Assembly: GCF_030816935.1 (NCBI RefSeq)
Contig: NZ_JAUSYO010000001.1
Coordinates: forward strand, 2,046,001 to 2,110,000
From: Arthrobacter sp. B3I9
GTDB lineage: Bacteria > Actinomycetota > Actinomycetes > Actinomycetales > Micrococcaceae
Direction of reading: 5' to 3'
DNA: 64,000 nucleotides
Of the stretch, positions 33,200-41,957 are shown piece after piece. Position numbers and translations under genes: made by a program. The notes beneath the pieces are model-generated. The model did no database searches and was not told where the DNA came from. It saw only the letters and a program-made list of their open reading frames with translations. Each line of letters opens with the position of its first letter. Positions within the stretch are counted from its first letter, which is position 1.

Positions 33200-34717
33200 C
33201 TACGGCATCGCCGGGCGGTCGCCCTGGCGCAGCCAGTCGTCAAAGAACGCATCGAGCTGTTGGCCGGAGGCCTTTTCCATGACGGCCTGGAAGTCCTCTG
33301 TCGTCGCGGTCGAGTCCCTGTAGCGGCTCAGCCACGACCGGGCGCCCGCGAGGAATGCCGCGTCGCCGATTTTCGCGCGCAGGGCGTAGAGGGCGGCTGC
33401 TCCCCGGACATAGACCTGACCCGTGAATAAGTTGTCGCGGCCGGGGTCCGCGATGTTGAGGGCCCAGCGGTTGTTCGCGTCGAGGTATGCCACGGCGTCC
33501 GTGAACTGCCCGGGCATGGTGGCCGTGCCCTGGTGCTCTGCCCACAGCCACTCGACGTACGTTGCCCACCCTTCGTTGAGCCAGATGTCCTGCCAGTCAG
33601 ACGGGCTGACCGCGTCCCCGAACCACTGGTGCGCCAGTTCGTGCACCACCGTGGTTTCGTCCGCGACGCCTGAATAGACCGGCCGTGTCTGTGTCTCCAG
33701 CGCATAGTCGACCGAGTCGTCGTCGACGATGGCGCCGAACGCCTCGAACGGGTAGCGCCCGAACAGCCCCTCCAGGAAGTTGATCATCTTCGGCTGCAGC
33801 GCCAGGGCCGCTTTCGTTTCGTGCAGAGCCGCGCCTGTCACGCCCGCGTCGATTGCGTTGATGATAGGCAGCCCGCGGGCGCCGTCTTCCTCGGACAGGA
33901 CGAAATCGCCGACCGTCGCGGTCGACAGATAGCTCGCCATCTGGTCCGAGGCCCTCCACGTCCAGGTCGTCCACCCGGCTTTCGTCGTCGGCCGCCCGGC
34001 CGGCAGGCCGTTCGCGACGGCGGTCTTGCCCTCCGGCACCGTGATGCGGAATGTATAGGTCGCCTTGTCCTCGGGGTCGTCGTTCACGGGATACCAGGTC
34101 GGCGCGCCATCCGGTTCGTTGACGACCATCGCTCCGTCAGCGGTGGTGACCCACCCGTACAGCGCCCCTGTTGGGTCGAGCGGCCGGCCCGTGGTCCCCT
34201 CGTACTCGATGACGATTGTGCTCTTATGCCCGGCCCTTAACTTCGGCTGTAGCCCGATCGCGAGTTCCCAGATGCGGTTCGCGTCGTCCTGGACTTGGGA
34301 CCACCCGGCGTCCGAGCCGTTCGCCGTCGAGTGCTCAACATCCTTTCCGTCGACCCGGACAGACGTCACGCCAAGGCCGCGCAGGTCGAAGTTCAGCGAC
34401 TGCAGATCCTGGGTGGCGCGGAGGGTGATCGTCGCGACGCCGCTGAGGTGGCCCTGGAGCACCGCAGGATCTGCCGGCGGCGAGTAGCGGAGGGCGAGGC
34501 TGTAATGCAGGACGTCGTACCCGCCATTGCCCGCATACGGGAAGTACTCGTCGCCGCTGCCGGGAGCGCCCGCCGTGTAGTGGGGACCGTCATTCTCCGG
34601 GGCCGCTTGCGCCGTCCCGCTCATCGCGCCGACGCTGCCCACCGCCAGCACCGCGGCAAGCGCCGTGCGGCGCAGGCGCACACTGCGTGGTTGCTGCCTG
34701 AATGGTTGCTGCATCAT
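33200..34717 (-). CDS. Secreted M1 family metallopeptidase (aminopeptidase)
   Basis: 505 residues from ATG 34717, with GGAGGG 9 nt upstream. A signal peptide (RLRRTALAAVLAVGSVGAMSGTAQAA, residues 14-39) precedes the M1 beta-sandwich and catalytic domains. H359-E360-x-x-H363 (VVHELAHQW) and E382 (LNEGW) form the zinc site. It is shorter than classic aminopeptidase N and lacks its C-terminal helical domain, as in bacterial extracellular M1 enzymes. It probably trims extracellular peptides. Confidence 0.93.
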   Translation of the reverse strand: MMQQPFRQQPRSVRLRRTALAAVLAVGSVGAMSGTAQAAPENDGPHYTAGAPGSGDEYFPYAGNGGYDVLHYSLALRYSPPADPAVLQGHLSGVATITLRATQDLQSLNFDLRGLGVTSVRVDGKDVEHSTANGSDAGWSQVQDDANRIWELAIGLQPKLRAGHKSTIVIEYEGTTGRPLDPTGALYGWVTTADGAMVVNEPDGAPTWYPVNDDPEDKATYTFRITVPEGKTAVANGLPAGRPTTKAGWTTWTWRASDQMASYLSTATVGDFVLSEEDGARGLPIINAIDAGVTGAALHETKAALALQPKMINFLEGLFGRYPFEAFGAIVDDDSVDYALETQTRPVYSGVADETTVVHELAHQWFGDAVSPSDWQDIWLNEGWATYVEWLWAEHQGTATMPGQFTDAVAYLDANNRWALNIADPGRDNLFTGQVYVRGAAALYALRAKIGDAAFLAGARSWLSRYRDSTATTEDFQAVMEKASGQQLDAFFDDWLRQGDRPAMP

Positions 34718-34887
34718 CACCGGCTGCCCTCCGGTCCGGGAAGTCTTCACCTCGGTGCCCACCGATTTTTTGGCGGACTGCCACCATGGTCCCGGGCGCA
34801 GCTTGGGAAAACCTAGGCTTCGGGCCCGGAGCGCCAATGGGCCCAGCGGCCCTACTCAGCGGGTGCCCCTGTTCATAGGCTTGAGGA

Positions 34888-35298
34888 ATGGAAGAACTAC
34901 AAGACCAACGTGCTGAAGAACCTGCGTTGTCTGTCACCACCGTGTTTGCCAGCCTCGCCGAGCTCCGGGATGCACCCGGCTACAGCCCGAAGGCAATCTC
35001 CGAACGCCTCATCAATTCGCTCGGCACCGAAGCGGCGGCACCTCTTTTGGGCGTTGCCGAGGACCTGTTAGACCGCTGGGCATCGGGCGAGGATGCGCCG
35101 GACGCGGAGGGAAGACTCCAGCTTGCGGACCTTGACGCCCTCGTGGGCCATTTGCACGGGGCCTTCACGCCGGCCCAGGCCATGATCTGGATGTGCGGCT
35201 ACAACGTGCATCTCGGGGCGCGGCCCATCGACGTCTACCGCATCCAGGGATCGGCGCCGGTCATCGGAGCAATCCGCGCCTCTGCCTTGGGAGCCTGA
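34888..35298 (+). CDS. MbcA/ParS/Xre-antitoxin-like protein without an adjacent toxin
   Basis: 136 residues. The C-terminal 55 residues (LVGHLHGAFTPAQAMIWMCGYNVHLGARPIDVYRIQGSAPVIGAIRA) match the toxin-binding domain of MbcA/ParS antitoxins, in which a helix is followed by L-x-x-RP-I-D/E-V-L. The N-terminal half is helical (AISERLINSLGTEAAAPLLGVAEDLLDRWASGE), HTH-like. A RES-type toxin gene would normally follow, but the next gene (35353, opposite strand) is a reductase. It may be an orphan antitoxin or an unrelated regulator. Confidence 0.5.
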   Translation: MEELQDQRAEEPALSVTTVFASLAELRDAPGYSPKAISERLINSLGTEAAAPLLGVAEDLLDRWASGEDAPDAEGRLQLADLDALVGHLHGAFTPAQAMIWMCGYNVHLGARPIDVYRIQGSAPVIGAIRASALGA

Positions 35299-35352
35299 CC
35301 GGGGCGAGCTGCGGTGCCGACGCCGCAGCTGTAGACACCGCCGCTGCAGCAA

Positions 35353-36273
35353 TCAGTGTGCCGAGTGCCTGACCGTGTGTCCGAGGCTGGTGACGAAACG
35401 CGCGATGGCGTCCTCCGCAGTCGGCACGTCGCCGAAGACTTCGCGTTGCCGGGCAGTGTCGGCGACGTACCGGCCGGACTGGAACCAGTCAGCCATGGCG
35501 GCCATGTCTTTCGCCATGGGGTCGACCCGTCGAAGGACAGTGCCGACGGTGTGGAGGAGGCCCGTCGGGATTGTCCGGACGCGGATCCGCTTTCCCAGGA
35601 GCCTGCCGGAGATCGTGGCGACTTCCTGCATGCTGACGGGCCGGTCCCACCCGATGTCGATGCGCTGCCCGTCGACGCCGGCAATGTCCGTTGCGGCGGC
35701 CAGGTAGCCGGCAAGGTCGGCCGTGAGGACGAAGGTCAACGGAACACTGGAGGACCCGAGCCAGGTGAGCCGCCCCTTGCTGAACGGGTCGCCGCCGAAA
35801 CGGGTGATCTGGTCCAGGAATGCGCCAGGTCGCAGCGCCACGAACGGAACGCCGAGTTCCTCGAGCCGGTCCTCAGCCCGCTTCTTGTGCCAGAAGTGCG
35901 GAACGTAGGGGGTCTGGTCACACGTGAGTATGCTCGTCAGCACGAACCTGCGGATGCCGGTGCGGCTCGCGGCTTCGGCGAGGTTCCGGTTGCCTATGGT
36001 GTCGATTTGCGGGGTGTCGCCCTTGCTGTGCCGTGTATAGCCTGCCGCCGTGGTGATCACGCTGTCGGCGCCGTCCATCGCGCGGACCAGGGAGTCGAGG
36101 TCCATCATGTCGCCGCGGGCGATGGTGGCGCCGGCCGCTTCCAGGCCGGTCGCGTCGGAACCCGGGCGCACCAGGGCACGTACCTGTTTCCCGCGCCCAA
36201 GCAGTTCGGCCACCACCTGGCTGCCCAGCATGCCGGTGCCGCCCACAACCAGGACGCTTCCGTCGGCACTCAT
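35353..36273 (-). CDS. NAD(P)H-binding NmrA/SDR family protein
   Basis: 306 residues from ATG 36273. Rossmann motif GGTGMLGSQVVAELLGRGKQVRALVRPGSDATG at the N-terminus, then GDMMDLDSLVRAMDGADSVIT, typical of atypical SDRs of the NmrA/TMR group. These act as reductases or as NADP sensors. The usual tyrosine-lysine pair is not obvious (HFWHKKRAED). The substrate cannot be inferred. Confidence 0.88.
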   Translation of the reverse strand: MSADGSVLVVGGTGMLGSQVVAELLGRGKQVRALVRPGSDATGLEAAGATIARGDMMDLDSLVRAMDGADSVITTAAGYTRHSKGDTPQIDTIGNRNLAEAASRTGIRRFVLTSILTCDQTPYVPHFWHKKRAEDRLEELGVPFVALRPGAFLDQITRFGGDPFSKGRLTWLGSSSVPLTFVLTADLAGYLAAATDIAGVDGQRIDIGWDRPVSMQEVATISGRLLGKRIRVRTIPTGLLHTVGTVLRRVDPMAKDMAAMADWFQSGRYVADTARQREVFGDVPTAEDAIARFVTSLGHTVRHSAH

Positions 36274-36350
36274 CGCGGCCTCCCGTGAGTTTGAACGTGT
36301 ACAGCCTGCCTAGGGCAAATCTACTCATCCCGCAGGAAGCCGCAAAGGCC

Positions 36351-37004
36351 CTAGGGGCCGATTTCCTCCAGGGTGACCACAAGGTCGGCGTGGGCGCGGG
36401 TCGCGAGGATCAGGCGGGCGTTTTCCTCGTCCACCGTGTGTACCCACAGTTCGGCTTCCGCAGGGGTCTTGCCGAATTCGATGTGGCGTTGGATCAGGCG
36501 CTTTATGCGCAGCCCGTCGTCCTGCCGGCAGTACCAGATTTCGGTGCACTGGTCCCGGACATGCCTCCACTCCGGACGGTCGAGCAGAAGGTAGTTCCCT
36601 TCGGTCAGAATGGTCGTGGCGGACGGGTAGACGGGGACCACCCCGGCGATGGGCTGCTCTATGGTCCGTTCGAAGCCCGGGGCATAGACCACCGCCGTCC
36701 GCGGGGACCGCAACCGCTGGAGCGTGGCTGCGTACCCGTGCACGTCGAAGGTTTCGGGGGCGCCCTTGCGCTCCAGCAGGCCGAGCCGCGTCAGCTCCTG
36801 GTCGGAAAGGTGGAAGCCGTCCATGGGGACGTGCGCGTATTGCTGGTGTTCCGGCTTGGGGCTGTCTTTGTTCAGCTCCTGGACGAGGGTTTCAACGAGC
36901 GTCGTTTTGCCGGCCCCCGGCGCCCCGACGACGCCTATGACCACGGGAGCCGGCTGGGAGAACCCCAGCCGCCGCACCCTCGCCACGAGATCGTCCAGCT
37001 TCAT
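36351..37004 (-). CDS. P-loop nucleoside/sugar kinase-like protein
   Basis: 217 residues from ATG 37004; TTG 37040 gives 229 and lies two bases from the MetQ stop. Walker A is GVVGAPGAGKTTLVETL. VPMDGFHLSDQEL matches the substrate motif of uridine kinase, phosphoribulokinase and bacterial pantothenate or fructose kinases. The phosphate-transfer loop is TILTEGNYLLLDRPEW. The enzyme probably phosphorylates a small sugar or nucleoside. Sitting after the methionine importer genes on the same strand is unexplained. Confidence 0.8.
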   Translation of the reverse strand: MKLDDLVARVRRLGFSQPAPVVIGVVGAPGAGKTTLVETLVQELNKDSPKPEHQQYAHVPMDGFHLSDQELTRLGLLERKGAPETFDVHGYAATLQRLRSPRTAVVYAPGFERTIEQPIAGVVPVYPSATTILTEGNYLLLDRPEWRHVRDQCTEIWYCRQDDGLRIKRLIQRHIEFGKTPAEAELWVHTVDEENARLILATRAHADLVVTLEEIGP

Positions 37005-37042
37005 GTGGCCCTGCCCCTGTTCCTTGCCGTGGTCAGTCAACG

Positions 37043-37855
37043 TCAGCTGGCCGGGATCACCAGGCCCTTGTATTTGGTCTGGAGGAAGTCTTTCATGTCC
37101 TGCGAGGTAAGGATTTTGTACAGCTTCTGTACCCGGGGGTCGTCCTTCATTTCGGCCTTGACCGCCAGGACGTTGTAGTAGGCGCTGTCGCTGCCCTCGA
37201 CCAGCAGCTGCTTGTCGGTGCTCAGGCCGGCCGGAAGGGCAAAGGCCAGGGTCACGATTGCCGCGTCCTTGTCATTGAGTGCCTGCGGCAGGCTGGCGTT
37301 TTCGATCTCGGTGAAGGCCAGCTTCTTCGGATTGGCTTTGACGTCCTTGAGCGTGATCGGGTTGTCGCTGACCTCGATGAGGCCCTTGGAAGCCAGCAGC
37401 TTGAGGGCCCGGGACTCATTGGTGGGGTCGTTCGGGATGGCGACCGAGGCGCCGTCGGGAAGGGCCGCAAGGTCGGGCACGTTGTTCGAGTAGAGGGCCA
37501 TCGGCGGCAGGTACACCTTGCCCACGCTGACGAGGTTCTTGCCCGAGGCCTTGTTGTAGGTCTCCATGAACGTAGTGTTCTGGAACAGGTTGGCGTCGAT
37601 GTCGCCGTCACTCAGCGCGGGGTTCGGCGTGTTGTAGTCGCTGAACTCCTTGTATTCCACGGTGAGGCCCTCTTTCGGGCCGAGCTCGCGCTGGACATGT
37701 TTCAGCATGTCACCGGCCGGCACGGCCAGGGCGCCTACCTTGATGGTCTCGGAAGCCCCGGACGGGCTGCTGGACGAGCTGGCGCCGCAGGCGGAGAGGG
37801 CGAGGACGGCGGCCACGCCGGTTACGGCGGCCTTCAGGATGCGGGAACGGAACAT
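37043..37855 (-). CDS. metQ: Methionine ABC transporter substrate-binding lipoprotein
   Basis: 270 residues from ATG 37855. Lipobox AAVLALSACGASS (Cys at about 22) is followed by the NlpA/MetQ fold (TIKVGALAVPAGDMLKHVQRELGPKEGLTVEYKEFSDYNTPNPALSDGDIDANLFQNTTFM). It binds D/L-methionine or related compounds at the outer face and delivers them to MetI/MetN, whose genes are directly upstream on the same strand. Confidence 0.94.
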   Translation of the reverse strand: MFRSRILKAAVTGVAAVLALSACGASSSSSPSGASETIKVGALAVPAGDMLKHVQRELGPKEGLTVEYKEFSDYNTPNPALSDGDIDANLFQNTTFMETYNKASGKNLVSVGKVYLPPMALYSNNVPDLAALPDGASVAIPNDPTNESRALKLLASKGLIEVSDNPITLKDVKANPKKLAFTEIENASLPQALNDKDAAIVTLAFALPAGLSTDKQLLVEGSDSAYYNVLAVKAEMKDDPRVQKLYKILTSQDMKDFLQTKYKGLVIPAS

Positions 37856-37916
37856 TGGGACTCTTTCGCAGGAGGGACTATGTGGCGGGAAAGGGTTTTG
37901 CATGCCGGTGCGGCGG

Positions 37917-38618
37917 CTACCGGTGGGACAGGCGCCGCGCCGCGAAGTTGCCCAGCGACTGGAACACCTGCACCAGCAGGACCAGGAGGATGACAACGCC
38001 GAACATGTATTCCGGGCTGTAGCGCTGGTAGCCGTAGCGGAAGGCGACATCCCCGAGGCCCCCGCCGCCGACCGCGCCCACCATGGCCGAGTACCCGATG
38101 AGTCCGACGACGGTGGTGGAAAGCCCGAGGGCCAGGGCCGGAACTGCCTCGGCGATCATGACCTTGGTCAGGATGGTCCACCGGGTGGCACCGAGTGACT
38201 GTGCTGCCTCGATAAGTCCCACTGGCACTTCGCGGACGCCGATCTCCACCAGCCGGGCGAAGAAAGGAATGCCGGCGATGGTCAGCGGGACTATCGCCGC
38301 CGTAGGTCCGATGAAGGACCCGACCAGCAGGCGGGTGAACGGAATGAGCAGGATCATCAGGATGATGAACGGAACGGAACGCCCGATGTTCACCACCAGG
38401 TCCAGCACACGGTTGACCACGAGACCGAGGGCGCGGCTGCCGAAAAGCTTCGACAGCAGCCCGCCGGACTCGGTAGTCACCAGGAGAACCCCGGCGGCCA
38501 GGCCGAAAAGGACCGTAAAGAGCAGGCTCATGCCCACGGTGTAAAAAGTCTCGCCCGCTCCTTTCAGGATCGTGTCCAACAGGTCGGTCCAGAAGTAGGG
38601 GTCGTTGCGGTCGATCAC
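37917..38618 (-). CDS. metI: Methionine ABC transporter permease
   Basis: 233 residues with five membrane helices. The EAA loop VGLIEAAQSLGATRWTILTKVMIAEAVPALALG contacts the ATPase. ATG 38618 overlaps the metN stop by four bases. Confidence 0.94.
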   Translation of the reverse strand: MIDRNDPYFWTDLLDTILKGAGETFYTVGMSLLFTVLFGLAAGVLLVTTESGGLLSKLFGSRALGLVVNRVLDLVVNIGRSVPFIILMILLIPFTRLLVGSFIGPTAAIVPLTIAGIPFFARLVEIGVREVPVGLIEAAQSLGATRWTILTKVMIAEAVPALALGLSTTVVGLIGYSAMVGAVGGGGLGDVAFRYGYQRYSPEYMFGVVILLVLLVQVFQSLGNFAARRLSHR

Positions 38619-39595
38619 TTGATTACCTCCACGAAGAGTCCCTGGGAGCGAAGATCGGCCACGGCCTCGGCGACTGTCCGCGTGTCGCCCGGCAGTTCGA
38701 GCCTGGTGCGTCCCGTCTGGTGTCCGTGGATGGTTTCAACCGCGGCGCCCAGGATTCCGACGTCGATGCCGTGCTTGCGCGCCAGCTGGGCGATCACAGG
38801 ACGGTCTGTCTTGACGCCGTTGAAGGTGATTTCAACGATGGCGCCGGACGTCTCGGGGATTTCGCCGAGCGGAAACAGTGCCTGCCCCAACAGCGATTTC
38901 TCTGTTGTCAGCAGCTGCTCCACGGCCCCCTGCTCGAGGATCCTGCCGCCGCTCATGACGGCGGCCGAATCGCAGATCCGCTTCACGACGTCCATCTCGT
39001 GCGTGATGAGCAGCACCGTCAGGCCGAGGTCTTTGCTGAGCTGCCGGATGAGGTCGAGAATCTGCCGCGTCGTTTCGGGGTCCAGCGCCGAGGTTGCCTC
39101 GTCGCTGAGCAGGACGGAGGGGTTCGACGCCAGCGCGCGGGCGATGCCCACACGCTGTTTCTGTCCGCCGGAAAGCTGTGCGGGATATGAGTCGGCCTTG
39201 CCGTGAAGGCCGACCAGTTCGAGGATCTCGAGGGCCCGCGTCCGCCGGGGCTCGCGTCCCGCGCCGGTGATCTCCAGGGAGAGTTCCACATTCGCCAGCA
39301 CGGTCCTGCTGCTGAGCAGGTTGAAATGCTGGAAGATCATGCCGATGTTGTGCCGTGCCTCGCGGAGCCCTTTTCCGGACAGGGCGGTCATCTCGCGGCC
39401 GTCAACGGTGACGCTCCCCGAATCAGGACGCTCCAGTGAGTTTATGGTGCGGATCAGCGTGCTCTTTCCGGCGCCGCTCTGGCCGACGACGCCGAAAATC
39501 TCGCCGCGCGCGACTGTCAGGGAGACGTCGTCGAGGGCCCGGACCGCCGTCGGCCCGGAGCCGTAGCTCTTCGAGACCCGGCTTACGGAAATCAT
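38615..39595 (-). CDS. metN: Methionine ABC transporter ATP-binding protein
   Basis: 326 residues. Walker A GQSGAGKSTLIR, signature LSGGQKQRVGIARAL and Walker B LLSDEATSALDPE are intact. The C-terminal 75 residues form the NIL domain (GVKTDRPVIAQLARKHGIDVGILGAAVETIHGHQTGRTRLELPG) that binds methionine and inhibits transport. No SAM riboswitch is visible upstream. Confidence 0.95.
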   Translation of the reverse strand: MISVSRVSKSYGSGPTAVRALDDVSLTVARGEIFGVVGQSGAGKSTLIRTINSLERPDSGSVTVDGREMTALSGKGLREARHNIGMIFQHFNLLSSRTVLANVELSLEITGAGREPRRTRALEILELVGLHGKADSYPAQLSGGQKQRVGIARALASNPSVLLSDEATSALDPETTRQILDLIRQLSKDLGLTVLLITHEMDVVKRICDSAAVMSGGRILEQGAVEQLLTTEKSLLGQALFPLGEIPETSGAIVEITFNGVKTDRPVIAQLARKHGIDVGILGAAVETIHGHQTGRTRLELPGDTRTVAEAVADLRSQGLFVEVIK

Positions 39596-39867
39596 GGTGC
39601 TCCCTGCTTTTAATCAAATCGGGGGTGGCTGGAATCTTCACGGAAGCTCCGCAGAAGCTGGCGGCACATCGTACACACCCAAGTTACAAATTCTGCCAAG
39701 CCGGACTGCCCGGCCCCAAATCTGAACTTTCGTTTCCGAAAGACGCCGTAACACGCCGGGAATTCGACGGACGGCGAGGAAGCAAAAGTCCGGAAGGACC
39801 CTGTGCGGTGGCGGGCCGTCCATGCAAGCATGAAAGCTCAGCGAAGAACGCACCGAAAGGGGACTCG

Positions 39868-40377
39868 ATGAACGCGAACGAAGTGCTGCTGGATGCGTTT
39901 GGCCGCATCCACGAGGCCGTGGCTGCCACGCTTCAGGGCATCGACGGCGACTCCCTGAGCCGTCGTCCCGCCGGCACCGGCAACTCGATCGCGTGGTTGA
40001 TCTGGCACCTCAGCCGGGTGGAGGACGCGCAGGTCGCCTCAGCCGGAGGCCTGGACCAGGTCTGGACCTCTCAGGGCTTCGCCGGCCGCTTCGACCTGCC
40101 GCTGTCCCAGCGTGACACCGGCTACGGACATTCGAGCAGCCAGGTGGACGCGGTGCAGGCGCGTCCGGAGCTGTTGCTGGACTACTACGACGCCGTGCAC
40201 CGGCAGACGGTGGAGTACCTGCAGACGCTCGGCGACGACGACTTCGACCGCGTGGTCGACACCCGCTGGGACCCGCCGGTCACCCTCGGGGTGCGGTTGG
40301 TCAGCACTGTCGCCGACTGCCTCCAGCACGTGGGGCAGGCTGCCTACGCTAAAGGCTTGGGGCGGAAACCGGACTGA
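39868..40377 (+). CDS. DinB-like / DUF664 protein
   Basis: 169 residues from ATG 39868, behind GAAAGGGG. A DinB four-helix fold is suggested by NSIAWLIWHLSRVEDAQVA (first metal His region), YYDAVHRQTVEYLQTL and TVADCLQHVGQAAYAKGL (second His). Members include thiol-dependent transferases, but many have no assigned role. The 3' end overlaps the convergent transporter gene by 29 bases. Confidence 0.85.
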   Translation: MNANEVLLDAFGRIHEAVAATLQGIDGDSLSRRPAGTGNSIAWLIWHLSRVEDAQVASAGGLDQVWTSQGFAGRFDLPLSQRDTGYGHSSSQVDAVQARPELLLDYYDAVHRQTVEYLQTLGDDDFDRVVDTRWDPPVTLGVRLVSTVADCLQHVGQAAYAKGLGRKPD

Positions 40378-41329
40378 CCGCGGGCCGGTGGCCGGCGATG
40401 TTCGCCGGAGCGAGGGCGAGCACAATGAGCGCCGCGGCGAGGATCCCCATGCCGGCCCATCCCACGGTCCCCAGCCGTTCTCCGACGACGGTGACCGCAA
40501 GCAGGGCAGCGACCGCCGGCTCGGTGAGGGTGAGGGTTGTCGCGGTGCTCGGGCGCAACCGCGCCAGCCCGACGCCGAACAGAAAGTAGCCCAGGAACAT
40601 CGGCACCAGCGCCATGTACGCGGCTACCGTGAATGACTGCGCCGACGCCACCAAGGGGGCTCCGGTCGCCAGCAGGACGGGAACCAGGAGCGCCCCGCCG
40701 GCTCCGAAGACTGCGCCCATTGATGCCGCGCGCCCCACCTTGTGGTGCATCAGGCGGTGGACCACCCACGAATACAGGGCGTACGTTATGCCGGCCAGCA
40801 GCCCGAGCCCGACGCCGGCAGCAGTCTCTGCTGTGCTGGCGGCGGCCGGTCCGCCTGCCCGCGAGAGGCAGAGCAGGACGCTGCCGAGGACGCCCAGGAA
40901 CGCTGCGAGCATCCACCAGCGGCTCAAATGCCTGCGCTCGATGACGCGTTCCAGGATGCCGGAGGCGAGCGGCGCCGACGCCAGCGAGACGACGGTGCCG
41001 ATCGCGACCCCGCCAAGGCGCATTGAGCTGTAGAACGCGAGGGGGTATGCGGCTACCGAAACTGCTCCGGCTGCCAGCAGTTTCGCGTGCGCCTGCAGCG
41101 ACTGCCGGGCGCGCACCAGCGAGGGGAGGGCGATGGCCGCCTGCAGCAGTCCGCCAATCCCGAGGGCTGCCGCCCCGATGGCCAGCGGGCCGGCGTCGGA
41201 AGCGAAGGTCGCGGCGGTCCCGGTGGTTCCCCACAGGAACGACGTGACCAGGACCGCGATGACGCCGCCGGTAGCCCTGCTCCCCGTAGTTCTGTTCCCT
41301 GTACCCCTGTTCCCTGTACCCATATTCAC
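40349..41329 (-). CDS. EamA/DMT family transporter
   Basis: 326 residues with ten helices in two EamA repeats. GTG 41329 overlaps the TetR stop by four bases; ATG 41323 is the alternative. The N-terminus has imperfect repeats of GTGNR (residues about 4-16) caused by two tandem 15-bp units (41292-41321). It probably exports metabolites or a drug. The TetR gene and operator just upstream likely control it. Confidence 0.88.
   Translation of the reverse strand: MNMGTGNRGTGNRTTGSRATGGVIAVLVTSFLWGTTGTAATFASDAGPLAIGAAALGIGGLLQAAIALPSLVRARQSLQAHAKLLAAGAVSVAAYPLAFYSSMRLGGVAIGTVVSLASAPLASGILERVIERRHLSRWWMLAAFLGVLGSVLLCLSRAGGPAAASTAETAAGVGLGLLAGITYALYSWVVHRLMHHKVGRAASMGAVFGAGGALLVPVLLATGAPLVASAQSFTVAAYMALVPMFLGYFLFGVGLARLRPSTATTLTLTEPAVAALLAVTVVGERLGTVGWAGMGILAAALIVLALAPANIAGHRPAVSPVSAPSL
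41292..41321 (-). repeat. Two tandem 15-bp units inside the transporter N-terminus
   Basis: CTGTTCCCTGTACCC (41292-41306) is repeated exactly at 41307-41321. In the minus-strand frame it encodes GTGNR twice. Slippage would add or remove five residues without changing frame. Confidence 0.8.
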
Positions 41330-41919
41330 AGGGCCGTCAGCATCTCGGCGGCGAACTCGCGGGCATGGACCAGCCGGGCCGGCTGGCCCTCCAGCCCGGC
41401 CCGGGCCATTGCTCCCTCCAGCAGGAAGCTGAAGCGTTCGGCCAGCCGCTGCGCCGACGACGGGTCGGTGAGCGTGGTCAGGTGTTCAGCAAGGAGGTGC
41501 TCGACATGTTCCTTGTGCCGGCGGACCGCAATCCGCCCGGGGTCGTCCACGCCCAGTTCAGCCGCGGCGTTGAGCAGGCCGCAGCCGCGGAAGCCGTGGC
41601 TGTAGGCGGCCGCGGCGTGGTCGATATAGGCATCGAAGACGGCCAGGACGCGCTCCTGCGGCGTGGCGGTGTCCGCGATCCGGGCCCTGTACAGGCCCAG
41701 CCACTCCTCATGGCGGGCATCGATATACGCCTCGACCAGCGCAGCTTTCGACGCGAAGTTGTTGTACAGGCTCATCTTCGCCACACCGGCCGAGGCGGTG
41801 ATCACATCGATGCCCGTCGCTGCAATGCCGCCGGCATAGAAGTGCTGTGCCGCGGCGTACAGAATCCGCGCACGTGCCGGGCTTGGGCGCTGGCTTTCAC
41901 TCTTTTGCTGTGCCGCCAT
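41326..41919 (-). CDS. TetR family transcriptional regulator
   Basis: 197 residues from ATG 41919. The N-terminal HTH (about 17-62) reads RILYAAAQHFYAGGIAATGIDVITASAGVAKMSLYNNFASKAALV, standard TetR. The C-terminal ligand domain is of the short LmrA/QacR-like kind with AHTAA-like packing. A 24-base palindrome at 41934-41957 lies just upstream of the start and fits its operator. It is coupled to the EamA gene downstream, its likely target. Confidence 0.92.
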   Translation of the reverse strand: MAAQQKSESQRPSPARARILYAAAQHFYAGGIAATGIDVITASAGVAKMSLYNNFASKAALVEAYIDARHEEWLGLYRARIADTATPQERVLAVFDAYIDHAAAAYSHGFRGCGLLNAAAELGVDDPGRIAVRRHKEHVEHLLAEHLTTLTDPSSAQRLAERFSFLLEGAMARAGLEGQPARLVHAREFAAEMLTAL

Positions 41920-41933
41920 GGCTGCCTCCTTGG

Positions 41934-41957
41934 ATTAGGTAGACCAGTCTACCTAAT
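41934..41957. promoter_or_regulatory. TetR operator, perfect 24-base palindrome
   Basis: ATTAGGTAGAC (41934-41944), two bases (CA), then its complement GTCTACCTAAT (41947-41957). The core AGACCAGTCT is usual for LmrA/YxaF-like TetR sites. It lies 15 bases before the TetR start and overlaps the end of the phosphoesterase gene by five bases. Confidence 0.85.

Noticed and set aside
39596..39867. Possible SAM riboswitch upstream of metN
   Set aside because: I could not find the conserved core or pairing pattern of known SAM riboswitches. A covariance search would settle it.
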